A stretch of 26,508 nt of DNA, taken from positions 1 through 26,508 of the forward strand of contig CAVGGQ010000023.1 in assembly GCA_963628785.1 (NCBI GenBank). Reading direction: 5' to 3'. Below are positions 10,425 through 18,856 of this stretch, in pieces (position 1 is the first letter of the stretch; each line of letters begins with the position of its first letter). The position numbers were made by a program, and so were the translations under genes. The notes beneath the pieces were generated by a model. It was not told the DNA's origin. It ran no database searches and saw only the letters and a list, made by a program, of their open reading frames with translations. This DNA is from Apopatocola sp963628785. Its GTDB lineage: Bacteria > Bacillota > Clostridia > Oscillospirales > Oscillospiraceae.

Positions 10425-11522
10425 ATGAAGAAGATCCTGGTGGTTTTTGGAACCAGGCCGGAGGCTGTGAAGATGTGCCCTCTCGTCAATGAGCTGCGGG
10501 GGCGGCGGGATATGCAGACCGTCGTGTGCGTCACGGGGCAGCATCGGGAGATGCTCGGCATGGTCCTCGATGCGTTCGGCGTGAAGCCCGACTATGATCT
10601 TGCCGTGATGAAAGACGCTCAGACGCTCTTTGACATTACAAACGCCGTGCTGCGCGGGCTGGAAGGCGTGCTGCGCCGGGAGTCGCCCGACATCGTTCTC
10701 GTGCAGGGCGACACCACGACGACCTTCGCCGCCGCGCTCGCGGCTTTTTATCTGAACGTCCCGATTGGGCATGTGGAGGCGGGGCTTCGCACATACAACA
10801 CGGAAAGCCCCTTCCCCGAGGAATTCAACCGACAGGCCGTATCGCTCGTGAGCCGCTTTCACTTCGCGCCGACGGAGCGCGCAAAGGAGAATCTTCTGCG
10901 CGAGGGCAAGGCGCCCGACACGGTTTTCGTCACCGGCAATACGGCGATCGATGCGCTCAAAACGACCGTGCACAGCGAGTACACGCACCCGGAGCTCGCG
11001 TGGGCAGAGGGCAGCCGTCTTATTCTCATCACGGCGCACCGCCGCGAAAATCTCGGCGAGCCGATGGAGCGCATGTTCCGCGCCATCCGCCGCGTAATGG
11101 ACGAGCACCCCGACACGAAAGCCATCTATCCCATTCATATGAATCCCCGCGTGCGGGAGATCGCCGACCGTTTTCTCGGCGGCGACGACCGCATTCACAT
11201 TATCGAGCCGCTCGATGTGCTCGATTTCCATAACTTTCTGGCGCGATGCCGTTTCGTCCTCACCGATTCCGGCGGCATTCAGGAGGAGGCACCGAGTCTC
11301 GGCAAGCCCGTGCTCGTCATGCGCGACACGACCGAACGCCCCGAGGGCATTGAGGCCGGGACGCTTCGCCTCGTCGGCACGGAGGAAGAGACCATTTACC
11401 GCGAATTTTCGCGTCTTCTGACCGACAGCGCAGCCTATGCCGCCATGGCGCACGCCGCGAACCCCTACGGCGACGGCCGCGCCTGCGCGCGCATCGCAGA
11501 CATTCTCTCCGCAAATCTTTGA
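10425..11522 (+). CDS. wecB: UDP-N-acetylglucosamine 2-epimerase (non-hydrolysing)
   Basis: Cytoplasmic enzyme interconverting UDP-GlcNAc and UDP-ManNAc, a precursor for surface polysaccharides or teichoic-type polymers. The 365-aa length is typical. Recognisable blocks are FGTRPEAVKM (8-17), GQHREML (38-44), QGDTTTTF with catalytic D96 (94-101), HVEAGLRTYN with E118 (116-125), PFPEEFNRQ with E132 (129-137), TAHRRENLG with H205 (203-211) and LTDSGGIQEEAPSLGKPVL (279-297). Start ATG 10425 has AAAGGAGGG 4 nt upstream. It is the first gene of an operon of transferases, flippase and modifying enzymes. No wecC dehydrogenase follows, so the product is probably used as ManNAc rather than ManNAcA, unless wecC lies elsewhere. 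Confidence 0.96.
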   Translation: MKKILVVFGTRPEAVKMCPLVNELRGRRDMQTVVCVTGQHREMLGMVLDAFGVKPDYDLAVMKDAQTLFDITNAVLRGLEGVLRRESPDIVLVQGDTTTTFAAALAAFYLNVPIGHVEAGLRTYNTESPFPEEFNRQAVSLVSRFHFAPTERAKENLLREGKAPDTVFVTGNTAIDALKTTVHSEYTHPELAWAEGSRLILITAHRRENLGEPMERMFRAIRRVMDEHPDTKAIYPIHMNPRVREIADRFLGGDDRIHIIEPLDVLDFHNFLARCRFVLTDSGGIQEEAPSLGKPVLVMRDTTERPEGIEAGTLRLVGTEEETIYREFSRLLTDSAAYAAMAHAANPYGDGRACARIADILSANL

Positions 11523-11543
11523 AAATTTTGAGGTGACGGTGCC

Positions 11544-12356
11544 ATGAGCGAACAGAAACTTGTCAGCGTGATCATCCCCGCATGGCGGGCCGAAAAAACG
11601 CTCGGAGACACGCTCCGCTCGGTGCTCGGCCAGACATGGAAAAATCTCGAGGTGCTCGTCGTGGACGACTGCTCGCCCGACGGCACGCTCGCGCTTGCGC
11701 GTAGCTTTGCCGAGAAGGACAGCCGCGTGCGCGTCCTCGCGCAGGAGCAAAACGGCGGCGTATCAAAGAGCCGCAACCGCGGCGTGCGGGAAGCGCGCGG
11801 CGAATGGATCGCGTTTCTCGACAGCGATGACATGTGGATGCCCGACAAGCTCGAAAAGCAGATGGCTCTCGCAGCGCGTCATCCGGAGGCGGGACTGTTT
11901 TTCACGGGCTCGGCATTTATTTCCGAGGACGGCAAGCGGTACACCTACACGCTTCCCGCGCCGGAACGCGTGAATTACCGGCAGCTTTTGTCGCAGAATG
12001 TCATTTCCTGTTCTTCGGTGCTCGCGAGGCGCGCTCTCATGGAGCAATTTCCGATGGGCAATGATGCCGTTCACGAGGACTTTGCCGTATGGCTCAAAGT
12101 GCTGCGCGAGGAGCCTTGGGCGTACGCCGTCAATGAGCCGCTGCTCGTCTACCGCGTATCGCGCTCCTCGAAGTCCGGCAACAAGCTCAAGGCGGCAAAG
12201 ATGACATTTGACACTTACCGCTTTGCCCGTGTGCCGCTGCCGCTCGCGCTGTGGAGCGGCGCCCGATACACCGTGCGCGGCATCCGCAAGTTCCGCGCCA
12301 TCGGCGCTTCTCTCACCGATGAGGACTTCGTCCTCCCCGGCACGACAAAAAACTGA
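11544..12356 (+). CDS. Family 2 glycosyltransferase
   Basis: A GT-A fold transferase, 270 aa, that would move a sugar from a nucleotide sugar to a growing lipid-linked oligosaccharide on the cytoplasmic face of the membrane. It opens with VSVIIPAWRAEKTLGDTLRSV (7-27). The nucleotide-binding VVDDCSPDGT is at 39-48, the QNGGVSKSRNRG segment at 69-80, and the metal-binding FLDSDDMW, the DXD equivalent, at 91-98. A later acidic HEDFAVWLKV block is the likely acceptor or catalytic-base region. There is no membrane helix. It starts 21 bp after wecB with GAGGTGA as ribosome binding site. Donor and acceptor sugars cannot be read from the sequence. Confidence 0.92.
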   Translation: MSEQKLVSVIIPAWRAEKTLGDTLRSVLGQTWKNLEVLVVDDCSPDGTLALARSFAEKDSRVRVLAQEQNGGVSKSRNRGVREARGEWIAFLDSDDMWMPDKLEKQMALAARHPEAGLFFTGSAFISEDGKRYTYTLPAPERVNYRQLLSQNVISCSSVLARRALMEQFPMGNDAVHEDFAVWLKVLREEPWAYAVNEPLLVYRVSRSSKSGNKLKAAKMTFDTYRFARVPLPLALWSGARYTVRGIRKFRAIGASLTDEDFVLPGTTKN

Positions 12357-12371
12357 TCCTGCGAGGTTTTT

Positions 12372-13478
12372 ATGAAACGAGTCTGTCATCTCACGAGCGT
12401 GCATTCCAGCGACGACACGCGCGTGTTCCATAAAGAGTGCTTCTCCCTCGCTGCGGCGGGATATGATGTGACGCTCGTCGCCCCCGGTGAGAGCCGTGAA
12501 GACAGCGGCGTGCACATCGTCGGCATCGGCGAGAAACCGGTCGGGACGCTCAACCGCATCTTCTCCCCTTTCCCGCGCCATGCGTATGAGACGGCCAAAG
12601 CGCTCGACTGCGACCTTTACCACCTGCATGACCCGGAGCTGCTGCCGTTCGCGCTGAAGCTCAAACGGCTCGGCAAGAAAGTCATATTCGACAGCCATGA
12701 GTTCTATGCGCTCCTCATTCAGGAGAAAAAATACATTCCGAAGCCCTTCAAAGGCGTCGCGTCCTCTCTGTTCTCGGCGTACGAAAACCGCGTTTACAGC
12801 AAAATCGACGCCGTGATCATTCCCTGCACGACCTACGGAAAGAACCCGTTTGAAAAGTGCGCCAAACGCACGGTGTTCATCGACAATCTTCCGGATGCCT
12901 CGCGCTTCCCGACACCGAAGCCGCTCTATCCCGATGCGGAGGGTGCCGTAGGCTATGTCGGCGGCATCACGGAGGAGCGCGGCATCACGCGGCTCATCGA
13001 GGCGTGCTCTCTCGCGGGCGTGCGCCTGCAGCTCGCAGGCCCCGTGTGGCCGGCCTATCTGGAAGAGCTCAAGGCAAAGCCCGAGTTTTCCTGCGTGGAT
13101 TATGTCGGCGTCATTCCCTACGCCGAAGTCCCCGAATTCTGTCGACATTTCTGCATCGGCGCATCCACGCTTTTGAATGTGAATCAATATCTGTGCACCG
13201 ACAATCTGTCCACCAAAACGTATGAATATATGGGTGCAGGGCTTCCGACGATCCTAGCCGGCCGCAAGCCGGCTCGTGATCTGGCAGAGCAGTACGGCTG
13301 CTGCATTTGCGTTGATCCCAACAATGCCGAGGAAATTGCCGAAGCTATCCGCACGCTGATGAACGATCCCACTATGCGCAGCGACATGGGTCAAAGAGGA
13401 TACCGCGCTCTGCAGGAACATTTTAACTGGTCGGAAGAAAGAAAAAAGCTGACAGCGCTGTACGCCGAGCTTCTTTAA
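12372..13478 (+). CDS. Family 4-type glycosyltransferase (GT-B fold)
   Basis: A 368-aa retaining-type transferase of the polysaccharide pathway, cytoplasmic or peripheral at the membrane. The N-terminal domain begins MKRVCHLTSVHSSDDTRVFH, a start often seen in this GT4 group, and carries YHLHDPELLPFALKLK and IFDSHEFY. The C-terminal donor domain shows GYVGGITEERGI, NLSTKTYEYMGAGLPTI and a closing ERKKLTALYAELL helix. Start ATG 12372 lies 15 bp after the GT2 gene with GAGG upstream. The stop codon TAA overlaps an AAGGAG that now leads only into a gene remnant. Sugar specificity is unknown. Confidence 0.92.
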   Translation: MKRVCHLTSVHSSDDTRVFHKECFSLAAAGYDVTLVAPGESREDSGVHIVGIGEKPVGTLNRIFSPFPRHAYETAKALDCDLYHLHDPELLPFALKLKRLGKKVIFDSHEFYALLIQEKKYIPKPFKGVASSLFSAYENRVYSKIDAVIIPCTTYGKNPFEKCAKRTVFIDNLPDASRFPTPKPLYPDAEGAVGYVGGITEERGITRLIEACSLAGVRLQLAGPVWPAYLEELKAKPEFSCVDYVGVIPYAEVPEFCRHFCIGASTLLNVNQYLCTDNLSTKTYEYMGAGLPTILAGRKPARDLAEQYGCCICVDPNNAEEIAEAIRTLMNDPTMRSDMGQRGYRALQEHFNWSEERKKLTALYAELL

Positions 13479-13482
13479 GGAG

Positions 13483-13740
13483 AAACCATATACCGGAAGA
13501 ATCGCATTACCGCCGTGTTCGGAAAGAATTCGGCTTTACCGCGGCTATACCGGCCCGTTGGATGTGGGAAGCGGCGTGATATTCGATAATATCGGCTCCT
13601 ATTCCAATATATTAAAACCTCCGTTTATTCATCCGGATGTTCCCATGGCAGAGGTTCGGCGGAGTGACGGCTCCATGCACCTCATAAAGAGGGGGCAAAC
13701 CGCAGAAGATTTATTTTCTCAGCATATTTTCGAGGAGTGA
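13483..13740 (+). pseudogene. C-terminal remnant of a type III PLP-dependent decarboxylase
   Basis: An open frame without a good start codon encodes only what looks like the end of an alanine-racemase-fold decarboxylase (diaminopimelate/ornithine decarboxylase type). It reads CSERIRLYRGYTGPLDVG, then IFDNIGSYSNILKPPFIHP. In intact relatives the matching block is C-x-E-x-D-x-L followed by G-P-L, V-G-D and F-x-N-x-G-(A/S)-Y. The N-terminal barrel of about 300 residues and the PLP lysine are absent. The frame has no ATG; the only standard candidate start is TTG 13558, without a ribosome binding site. AAGGAG (13477-13482) is followed at normal spacing by ATA (13488), in another frame, as if the original start had been damaged. 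The ribosome binding site of the following ATP-grasp gene is inside this remnant. The identification rests on the C-terminal motif only. Confidence 0.6.
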
Positions 13741-13745
13741 TATTC

Positions 13746-14813
13746 ATGAATGCATGTACGGTTTTGATGACCGGTTGCGGAGCTCCCGGTGCGCCGGGAA
13801 TCATTCAGTGCATTCGCCGAAACGGCGAATGTGACATTCGCATTGTTGCAGTGGATCGCAACGAAAATGCGGGTGCCCGAGATCTGGTCGATGCGTTCTA
13901 TACGGTTCCTTCGGCAGAAAAAGAAAACTTCATTCCCGCCGTGCTGGACATTGTCCGCCGTGAGCGGGTGCAGGTCGTCATTCCCATTGTGACGCGTGAA
14001 CTCATGAAGTTTGCCCGCGCACGCAGTGAGTTTGAGACCATTGGGACTAAGCTTTCCGTGATGGAACCGGATAAGCTTGAAATCGTAAACAACAAGGCGC
14101 ATCTTCTCGATGCCATGCGCTCGCATGGTCTGCGCACGCCGAATTATATCCGCGTAAATACCGTTGACGAGCTCAAGAGTGCCTGCAGTGCCATGGGATA
14201 CCCCGAAAAAGCGCTGTGCGTCAAAGCGGCCGTCGGCAACGGGAGCCGCGGAGTGCGTTTTCTCAATGCGAACATTTCGCGCTTTGAACTGTTCTTTGAA
14301 CAAAAGCCGAACTCCATGTTCATAAGCTACGAAGAACTGATCCGTACGCTGTCCGAACGTCCCGATATGCCGGAAATGCTCGTTATGGAATATCTGCCCG
14401 GCACGGAATACAGCGTGGATTTTCTGGCCGATCACGGTAAGGTGCTCTATTCGGTTTCCCGGCGGGGGCTTTCCGTTGTCACGAGCAATATGATGTCGCT
14501 CGTTGTGGATGATAATCCTGCCGTAAAAGATCTCTGTACGCAGGTGGTGGAGACACTGCAGCTTGACGGGAACTTCGGCTTTGATCTTCTCTACAGTGAT
14601 GGTGACCGGGAGCCGTATGTCATTGAGATCAATCCGCGCCTGACGGCCGGCGTTGTATCCTGTGCCGCTGCCGGAGTGAATATGCCATATCTCGGCATAA
14701 AACGGCTACTCGGCGAGAAGCTGCCGGAGCTGCAGCCTCGGCTCGGTACGCGGATGTCCCGCCGATATCAGGAGGCATTTTTTGATGCTGTCGGCAACAA
14801 GCTGGAATGGTAA
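13746..14813 (+). CDS. ATP-grasp family ligase (CarB/PylC-like)
   Basis: A 355-aa ATP-grasp enzyme, expected to activate a carboxylate as acyl phosphate and couple it to an amine or similar group. The N-terminal pre-ATP-grasp Rossmann part reads VLMTGCGAPGAPGII (6-20). The ATP-grasp core has K160 in LCVKAAVGNGSRGVR (157-171), VMEYLPGTEYSVDF (213-226) and the metal-binding VIEINPRLTAG (292-302). There is no membrane segment. I chose ATG 13746, not the in-frame GTG 13737, because GAGGAG at 13732-13737 gives 8-nt spacing. It stands between a decarboxylase remnant and a PIG-L deacetylase inside a polysaccharide operon, which suggests amide decoration of a sugar; the substrate is inference. Confidence 0.88.
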   Translation: MNACTVLMTGCGAPGAPGIIQCIRRNGECDIRIVAVDRNENAGARDLVDAFYTVPSAEKENFIPAVLDIVRRERVQVVIPIVTRELMKFARARSEFETIGTKLSVMEPDKLEIVNNKAHLLDAMRSHGLRTPNYIRVNTVDELKSACSAMGYPEKALCVKAAVGNGSRGVRFLNANISRFELFFEQKPNSMFISYEELIRTLSERPDMPEMLVMEYLPGTEYSVDFLADHGKVLYSVSRRGLSVVTSNMMSLVVDDNPAVKDLCTQVVETLQLDGNFGFDLLYSDGDREPYVIEINPRLTAGVVSCAAAGVNMPYLGIKRLLGEKLPELQPRLGTRMSRRYQEAFFDAVGNKLEW

Positions 14814-14826
14814 GGAGATCTCGACC

Positions 14827-15450
14827 ATGAAAAAAATACTCGTTCTTGCTCCCCATACCGATGACGGTGAGCTTGGCTGCGGCGGTACCGTTGCGCGCTT
14901 TTTGGAAGAAGGAAACAAAGTCTTTTTTGCCGTATTTTCCACCTGTGCAGAGTCTCTCCCCGCAGGCTTTCCGGAAGACGAACTGTATACGGAGTTTCTT
15001 TCCGCCATGGAAAGTTATGGTATTCCGCAAGAGCAGATCACAATCTTTGATTTTCCCGTGCGGCGTTTCCCTGCGCTGCGCCAGGAAATTCTGGAGGAAC
15101 TCGTACAGCTCAACCGAAGCATTGCACCGGATCTGGTATTTGCGCCTTCGCTGCACGATACACATCAGGATCACCACACGATTGCCGAGGAGGCTATCCG
15201 CGCCTTCAAGCGCACGAGCATTCTCGGCTATGAAGAGCCTTGGAATAACCTTACATTCAACAATCAAGTCTATGTAACGCTTGAGGAGCGACATGTAAAT
15301 TCTAAAATTGCCGCCGTGGAGCGGTATATTTCCCAAAAAGGACGCGTTTACGCGTCCGCCGAATACATTCATGCGCTCGCCATGAGTCACGGAGTGCAAA
15401 TCGGCAAAACTTATGCGGAAGTATTTGAAACGGAGCGCTGGATCGTATGA
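14827..15450 (+). CDS. PIG-L/LmbE family N-deacetylase
   Basis: Zinc-dependent enzyme that removes acetyl groups from N-acetylated sugars. The 207-aa protein carries the family's first metal motif as APHTDDGELGCGGT (8-21), with H10 and D13 as likely ligands and D12 as likely base. The second motif is HDTHQDHHT (110-118), the HPDH equivalent. There is no signal peptide, so it would act in the cytoplasm on a nucleotide- or lipid-linked sugar. Start ATG 14827 has AAGGAG overlapping the stop of the ATP-grasp gene; the frame open to 14782 has no support. Its stop overlaps the next start as ATGA. A free amine made by this enzyme would be a natural acceptor for the neighbouring ATP-grasp ligase (inference). 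Confidence 0.9.
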   Translation: MKKILVLAPHTDDGELGCGGTVARFLEEGNKVFFAVFSTCAESLPAGFPEDELYTEFLSAMESYGIPQEQITIFDFPVRRFPALRQEILEELVQLNRSIAPDLVFAPSLHDTHQDHHTIAEEAIRAFKRTSILGYEEPWNNLTFNNQVYVTLEERHVNSKIAAVERYISQKGRVYASAEYIHALAMSHGVQIGKTYAEVFETERWIV

Positions 15451-16601
15451 ATATTCTTATTGCGGCACCGGGTTTTGATGCTCGGGCAGCACACGGTGTG
15501 AATATTTTTGCGCTCGACCAGGCAAAGGCGCTGAAAAGTGCCGGGCACGATGTCCGTTTGGCTGCTGTCGACACACGGTCGATCCGACGCACCCGTCCGT
15601 TCGGTTTTTTCGGCTATGAGCTGGAGGGTATCCCGGTTTTTTACGGTTCTGTTCCCTGCGGAAGGCTTCCGCTCGGTATTCCCGAATTGGCGGGGCGGCT
15701 GGCCGCTTCCGGCATTTGGCAGGCCGCTGTGAAGGACGGCTGGACACCGGATATCATTCATCAGCATTTCGGCACGGACTTTGCGTCGCTGTCTAAGCGT
15801 GAACATATTCCTTTTGTTTTCACGGAGCACGCTTCCTGGCACAACCGCCTTATGCCGCCGGCCGAGGCAGAGCATCTGAAAGAGAGCTATGGGGCATGTG
15901 CGGCTGTTCTGGCCGTCAGCCGTTCTCTTGCGGAAAATATGTACCGCAACACCGGCGTAAAAGCGCAAATTCTGCCGAACATCGTCGATACCTCCGTTTT
16001 TTCCCGCAAGCGGATAGTGCACTGCGGTTTTTCTTTCGTGACGGCGGGAAATATGATCCCGACGAAAAAATTCGATTTATTGCTTCGATCATTCGCAAAA
16101 CTCGGGAAAGAAGCAAGGCTGACCGTTTTTGGTGACGGTAAAGAGCGCGGTTCTCTGGAAGCGCTTGCAGGCGGACTCGGAATCGAAAATCGGGTAACAT
16201 TTCGCGGAAACTGCCCGAGAGAGCAGCTAGCCGAAGCCTATGCGGAAGCGGACTGCTTTGTGCTGGCATCGGAAAGCGAGACTTTTGGCGTGGTGTATAT
16301 CGAAGCAATGGCGGCGGGACTGCCAGTCATTGCGACGAGCTGCGGCGGCCCCGAGGATTTCGTAACGGAGAAAAACGGCATTCTCATCCCCGTGGACGAC
16401 GAAAAGGCGCTCACAGACGCGATGGAGCAAATGATGCTGCACCGCGATGCCTACGACAGTGCCGCCATCGCCGAGGAGGCAAAGAAGCAATTCGCCCCCG
16501 AAGCGATCGCCGCCCGATTGAAGGAGATCTACCGGGCTTTGATAAAAAAACGGCTGTATTCCGCCACAGTGCCGATCCTGTTCTCGCGGCATCCGCCGTG
16601 A
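15447..16601 (+). CDS. Family 4 glycosyltransferase
   Basis: A 384-aa GT-B transferase. The N-terminal domain starts MNILIAAPGFDARAAHGVN and contains IIHQHFGTDFA and FTEHASWHNR. The linker AVLAVSRSLAENM leads to the donor domain with SFVTAGNMIPTKKFDLLLRS, FGDGKERGSLE, and the retaining-GT4 motif ESETFGVVYIEAMAAGLPVI, whose glutamates bind the nucleotide sugar. The closest relative in the window is the transferase at 17726, which shares TEHA(S/T)W, AVLAVS and ETFGVVYIEAMA; the two may be ancient paralogues. The start ATG overlaps the deacetylase stop (ATGA), giving translational coupling. The gene looks richer in A+T than the flanking wecB and flippase genes. Confidence 0.94.
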   Translation: MNILIAAPGFDARAAHGVNIFALDQAKALKSAGHDVRLAAVDTRSIRRTRPFGFFGYELEGIPVFYGSVPCGRLPLGIPELAGRLAASGIWQAAVKDGWTPDIIHQHFGTDFASLSKREHIPFVFTEHASWHNRLMPPAEAEHLKESYGACAAVLAVSRSLAENMYRNTGVKAQILPNIVDTSVFSRKRIVHCGFSFVTAGNMIPTKKFDLLLRSFAKLGKEARLTVFGDGKERGSLEALAGGLGIENRVTFRGNCPREQLAEAYAEADCFVLASESETFGVVYIEAMAAGLPVIATSCGGPEDFVTEKNGILIPVDDEKALTDAMEQMMLHRDAYDSAAIAEEAKKQFAPEAIAARLKEIYRALIKKRLYSATVPILFSRHPP

Positions 16602-16640
16602 TCCGGCAATACTTTGAGCCCGTGTGAGGGAGACGAAGCC

Positions 16641-17714
16641 ATGAAAATTTTATATATATCTTATATTGAATTTAAATCCACGCAATCCGGCTCTTCCATG
16701 CGTCCGCAGCGGATGTACCGGACATTTCTGGAGGAAGGGCACGAGGTAAAGCTTCTGGCCGTAAGTCAGAATCGTGATTGCTGGGGCGAGCGGCGCGCGG
16801 CCGTGAAAGAGATCTCGCGGTGGCTTGACGAGACGAAGCCGGACATCTGCTATATTGAGTCGCCGGTATATCCGATCCTCATGGACTGCGATTATCGGCT
16901 CATTCGCAAAATTCATCGACTCGGCATCCCGATGGGCTACTATTACCGCGACTGCCACCGAAAGTTCCCCGAGCTCTTTCCCCCGCGTGGCGGCTCGTTC
17001 GGTTCCCTGAAAGAGAAATATTTAAGTTTCAAGCAGCGGCGCACGGACGAACTTCTGCGATTGATGGACATTGTCTATTTCCCGACGCGGTGCTTTTTCG
17101 ACCTGTTCGATTACGCCGATATGCGTACACTGCCGCCCGGCGGCGTGAACAAGATCGGTCTCTCCTCTCCCCAAAAAAACACCTGCATTTATGTCGGCGG
17201 CATTGTGAACACCTACGGCGGGTCTCTGCTGTTGGACGCTTTTGAGCAGCTCAACCGCGGCAACGAAACATACCGCCTTATTCTTGTGTGCCGCGAAAGT
17301 GAATGGGCGCGTGTCGAACATCCTTGCAAAGAAGCCCCTTGGCTGAAAGTGCATCATGCCTTCGATAATGAGCTTGAGCCGCTCTACAAACGGGCCGAGC
17401 TGGCCATGGCGGTATATGACGGGCGCGCTTACGCAAACTTGGCAACATCGATCAAGCTCTATGAGTATCTCGGCTGGGGACTGCCGTTCGTCGTGAGCGG
17501 CGCGGCGGAGATGGAAGATATGGCCATGCGCACCGGATGCGGTATGCGCGCAGCGCGCACGCCGGAGGCAATTGCCGAGGCCGTGCGGCTTGTACTCTGC
17601 GACCGGGAGCACTATGCCGATGCCGCGCGGCAGCTCTTTTTGAGTGGAAACTCCTGGAACGACCGCGTGAGGCAGGTCGTCAGGGAGCTTTCGGAGAAAA
17701 AAGCCGGGCATTGA
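16641..17714 (+). CDS. GT-B fold glycosyltransferase (GT4-like)
   Basis: A 357-aa protein with a GT-B organisation but weaker GT4 signatures than its neighbours. The N-terminal half begins MKILYISYIEFKSTQSGSSM and contains DICYIESPVYPILMDCDYRL, typical of transferases from capsule and O-antigen clusters. The donor half begins CIYVGGIVNTYGGSLLLDAF and includes the SIKLYEYLGWGLPFVVS motif and a closing helix. There is no DXD motif and no membrane helix. I chose ATG 16641 with GAGGGAG upstream over ATG 16614, which lacks a ribosome binding site. The 39-bp gap to the previous gene is one of the larger gaps in this operon. Sugar specificity is unknown. Confidence 0.85.
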   Translation: MKILYISYIEFKSTQSGSSMRPQRMYRTFLEEGHEVKLLAVSQNRDCWGERRAAVKEISRWLDETKPDICYIESPVYPILMDCDYRLIRKIHRLGIPMGYYYRDCHRKFPELFPPRGGSFGSLKEKYLSFKQRRTDELLRLMDIVYFPTRCFFDLFDYADMRTLPPGGVNKIGLSSPQKNTCIYVGGIVNTYGGSLLLDAFEQLNRGNETYRLILVCRESEWARVEHPCKEAPWLKVHHAFDNELEPLYKRAELAMAVYDGRAYANLATSIKLYEYLGWGLPFVVSGAAEMEDMAMRTGCGMRAARTPEAIAEAVRLVLCDREHYADAARQLFLSGNSWNDRVRQVVRELSEKKAGH

Positions 17715-17725
17715 GGGGTGAAACT

Positions 17726-18853
17726 ATGCATATACTCATTCTGCCGTCCTGGTATCGTACGGCGAAGGATCCGGTGAACGGGTGCTTTTTCCGCGAGCAG
17801 GCAGAAGCACTGGCTGCGCTCGGTCACCGCGTCACGGTGATGGCGTGCTATGCCGACGCCGAGAACGGCGTGCAAACCGAAAAGGTCGTGAACGGGACTC
17901 TCACGGAGTATCTCATTCACGCAAAGCCGGTGCGGTTTCATCTCACCTACTTCGTATTTCTGCGCGAGATGCGCCGCATCCTGCGCACGGACTGCGCCGA
18001 CGATCTGCCGGATATCCTCCATGCGCATTCTTTCTACGCGCTCCGCTACGGAAAGGCGCTGCGCGCCATGCTGCATGTGCCCCTCGTATGCACGGAGCAT
18101 GCCACATGGTTTGAGCAGAACGTGCTCTCGGAAAAAGAACTTCGGAAGATCCGGCGCGACTTCAACGCCTGTGATGCCGTGCTCGCCGTGAGCCCCGGAC
18201 TGCGCGAGCACATCCGGCCGTACTGCACGAACAAGGATATCCAAGTCATCCCGAACATGGTGAGCGACCGCTTTTTCGAAGGCAATGTCCACCGCGAGCC
18301 GGACGGCGCGTTCGGCTTTGTGTCCGTTGGCGGGATGCTCTATAAAAAGGGCTTCGACATTCTCCTCGAGGCATTCGACGCCGTGCATAAGAAATACCCG
18401 AACACCCGCCTTACCGTGTGCGGCGGCGAGGACAAGGAGCGCGATTACCCCGCGCTCGTCGCCCGATACGATCTCGGCGACGCGCTGAACATCGCAGGGC
18501 GCGTCTCCCGCGAGGAGTGCGCGCGCTTTATGCGCGAAAATCAGGCGTTCGTTCTGCCGAGCCGCGCGGAGACATTCGGCGTGGTGTATATCGAAGCCAT
18601 GGCGTGCGGGCTGCCCATCATCCAGACGAAGATCGGCGCGTGGACGATGCTTACGACACCCGGGACCGGTATTGCGGTCGACACGGAAAATGTGCCGCAG
18701 CTCGTCGATGCGATGATCTCCGTGATGGAGCACTATGCTTCCTACGATCCCGAGGCCATCCGGGCCTACTGCCGCGAGAACTTCTCCTCCGAGAGCGTAG
18801 CGCGGCGGCTCACGGCTCTGTACGAAGAACTGACCGAAAAGAAAAGGAGCTAG
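17726..18853 (+). CDS. Family 4 glycosyltransferase
   Basis: A 375-aa GT-B retaining-type transferase. It begins MHILILPSWYRTAKDPVNGC, a start often seen in capsule GT4 proteins (WYP..DP..G..). It contains DILHAHSFYALRYG, VCTEHATWFEQ, AVLAVSPGLREHI and VIPNMVSDRFF. The donor domain has FVSVGGMLYKKGFDILLEAF, VCGGEDKERD, and SRAETFGVVYIEAMACGLPII. I chose ATG 17726 because a GGGGTGA-type site lies upstream and the family start fits; the frame is open further upstream, to 17537, but that overlaps the previous gene. Only three bases separate its stop codon from the flippase start. Confidence 0.94.
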   Translation: MHILILPSWYRTAKDPVNGCFFREQAEALAALGHRVTVMACYADAENGVQTEKVVNGTLTEYLIHAKPVRFHLTYFVFLREMRRILRTDCADDLPDILHAHSFYALRYGKALRAMLHVPLVCTEHATWFEQNVLSEKELRKIRRDFNACDAVLAVSPGLREHIRPYCTNKDIQVIPNMVSDRFFEGNVHREPDGAFGFVSVGGMLYKKGFDILLEAFDAVHKKYPNTRLTVCGGEDKERDYPALVARYDLGDALNIAGRVSREECARFMRENQAFVLPSRAETFGVVYIEAMACGLPIIQTKIGAWTMLTTPGTGIAVDTENVPQLVDAMISVMEHYASYDPEAIRAYCRENFSSESVARRLTALYEELTEKKRS

Positions 18854-18856
18854 TCG

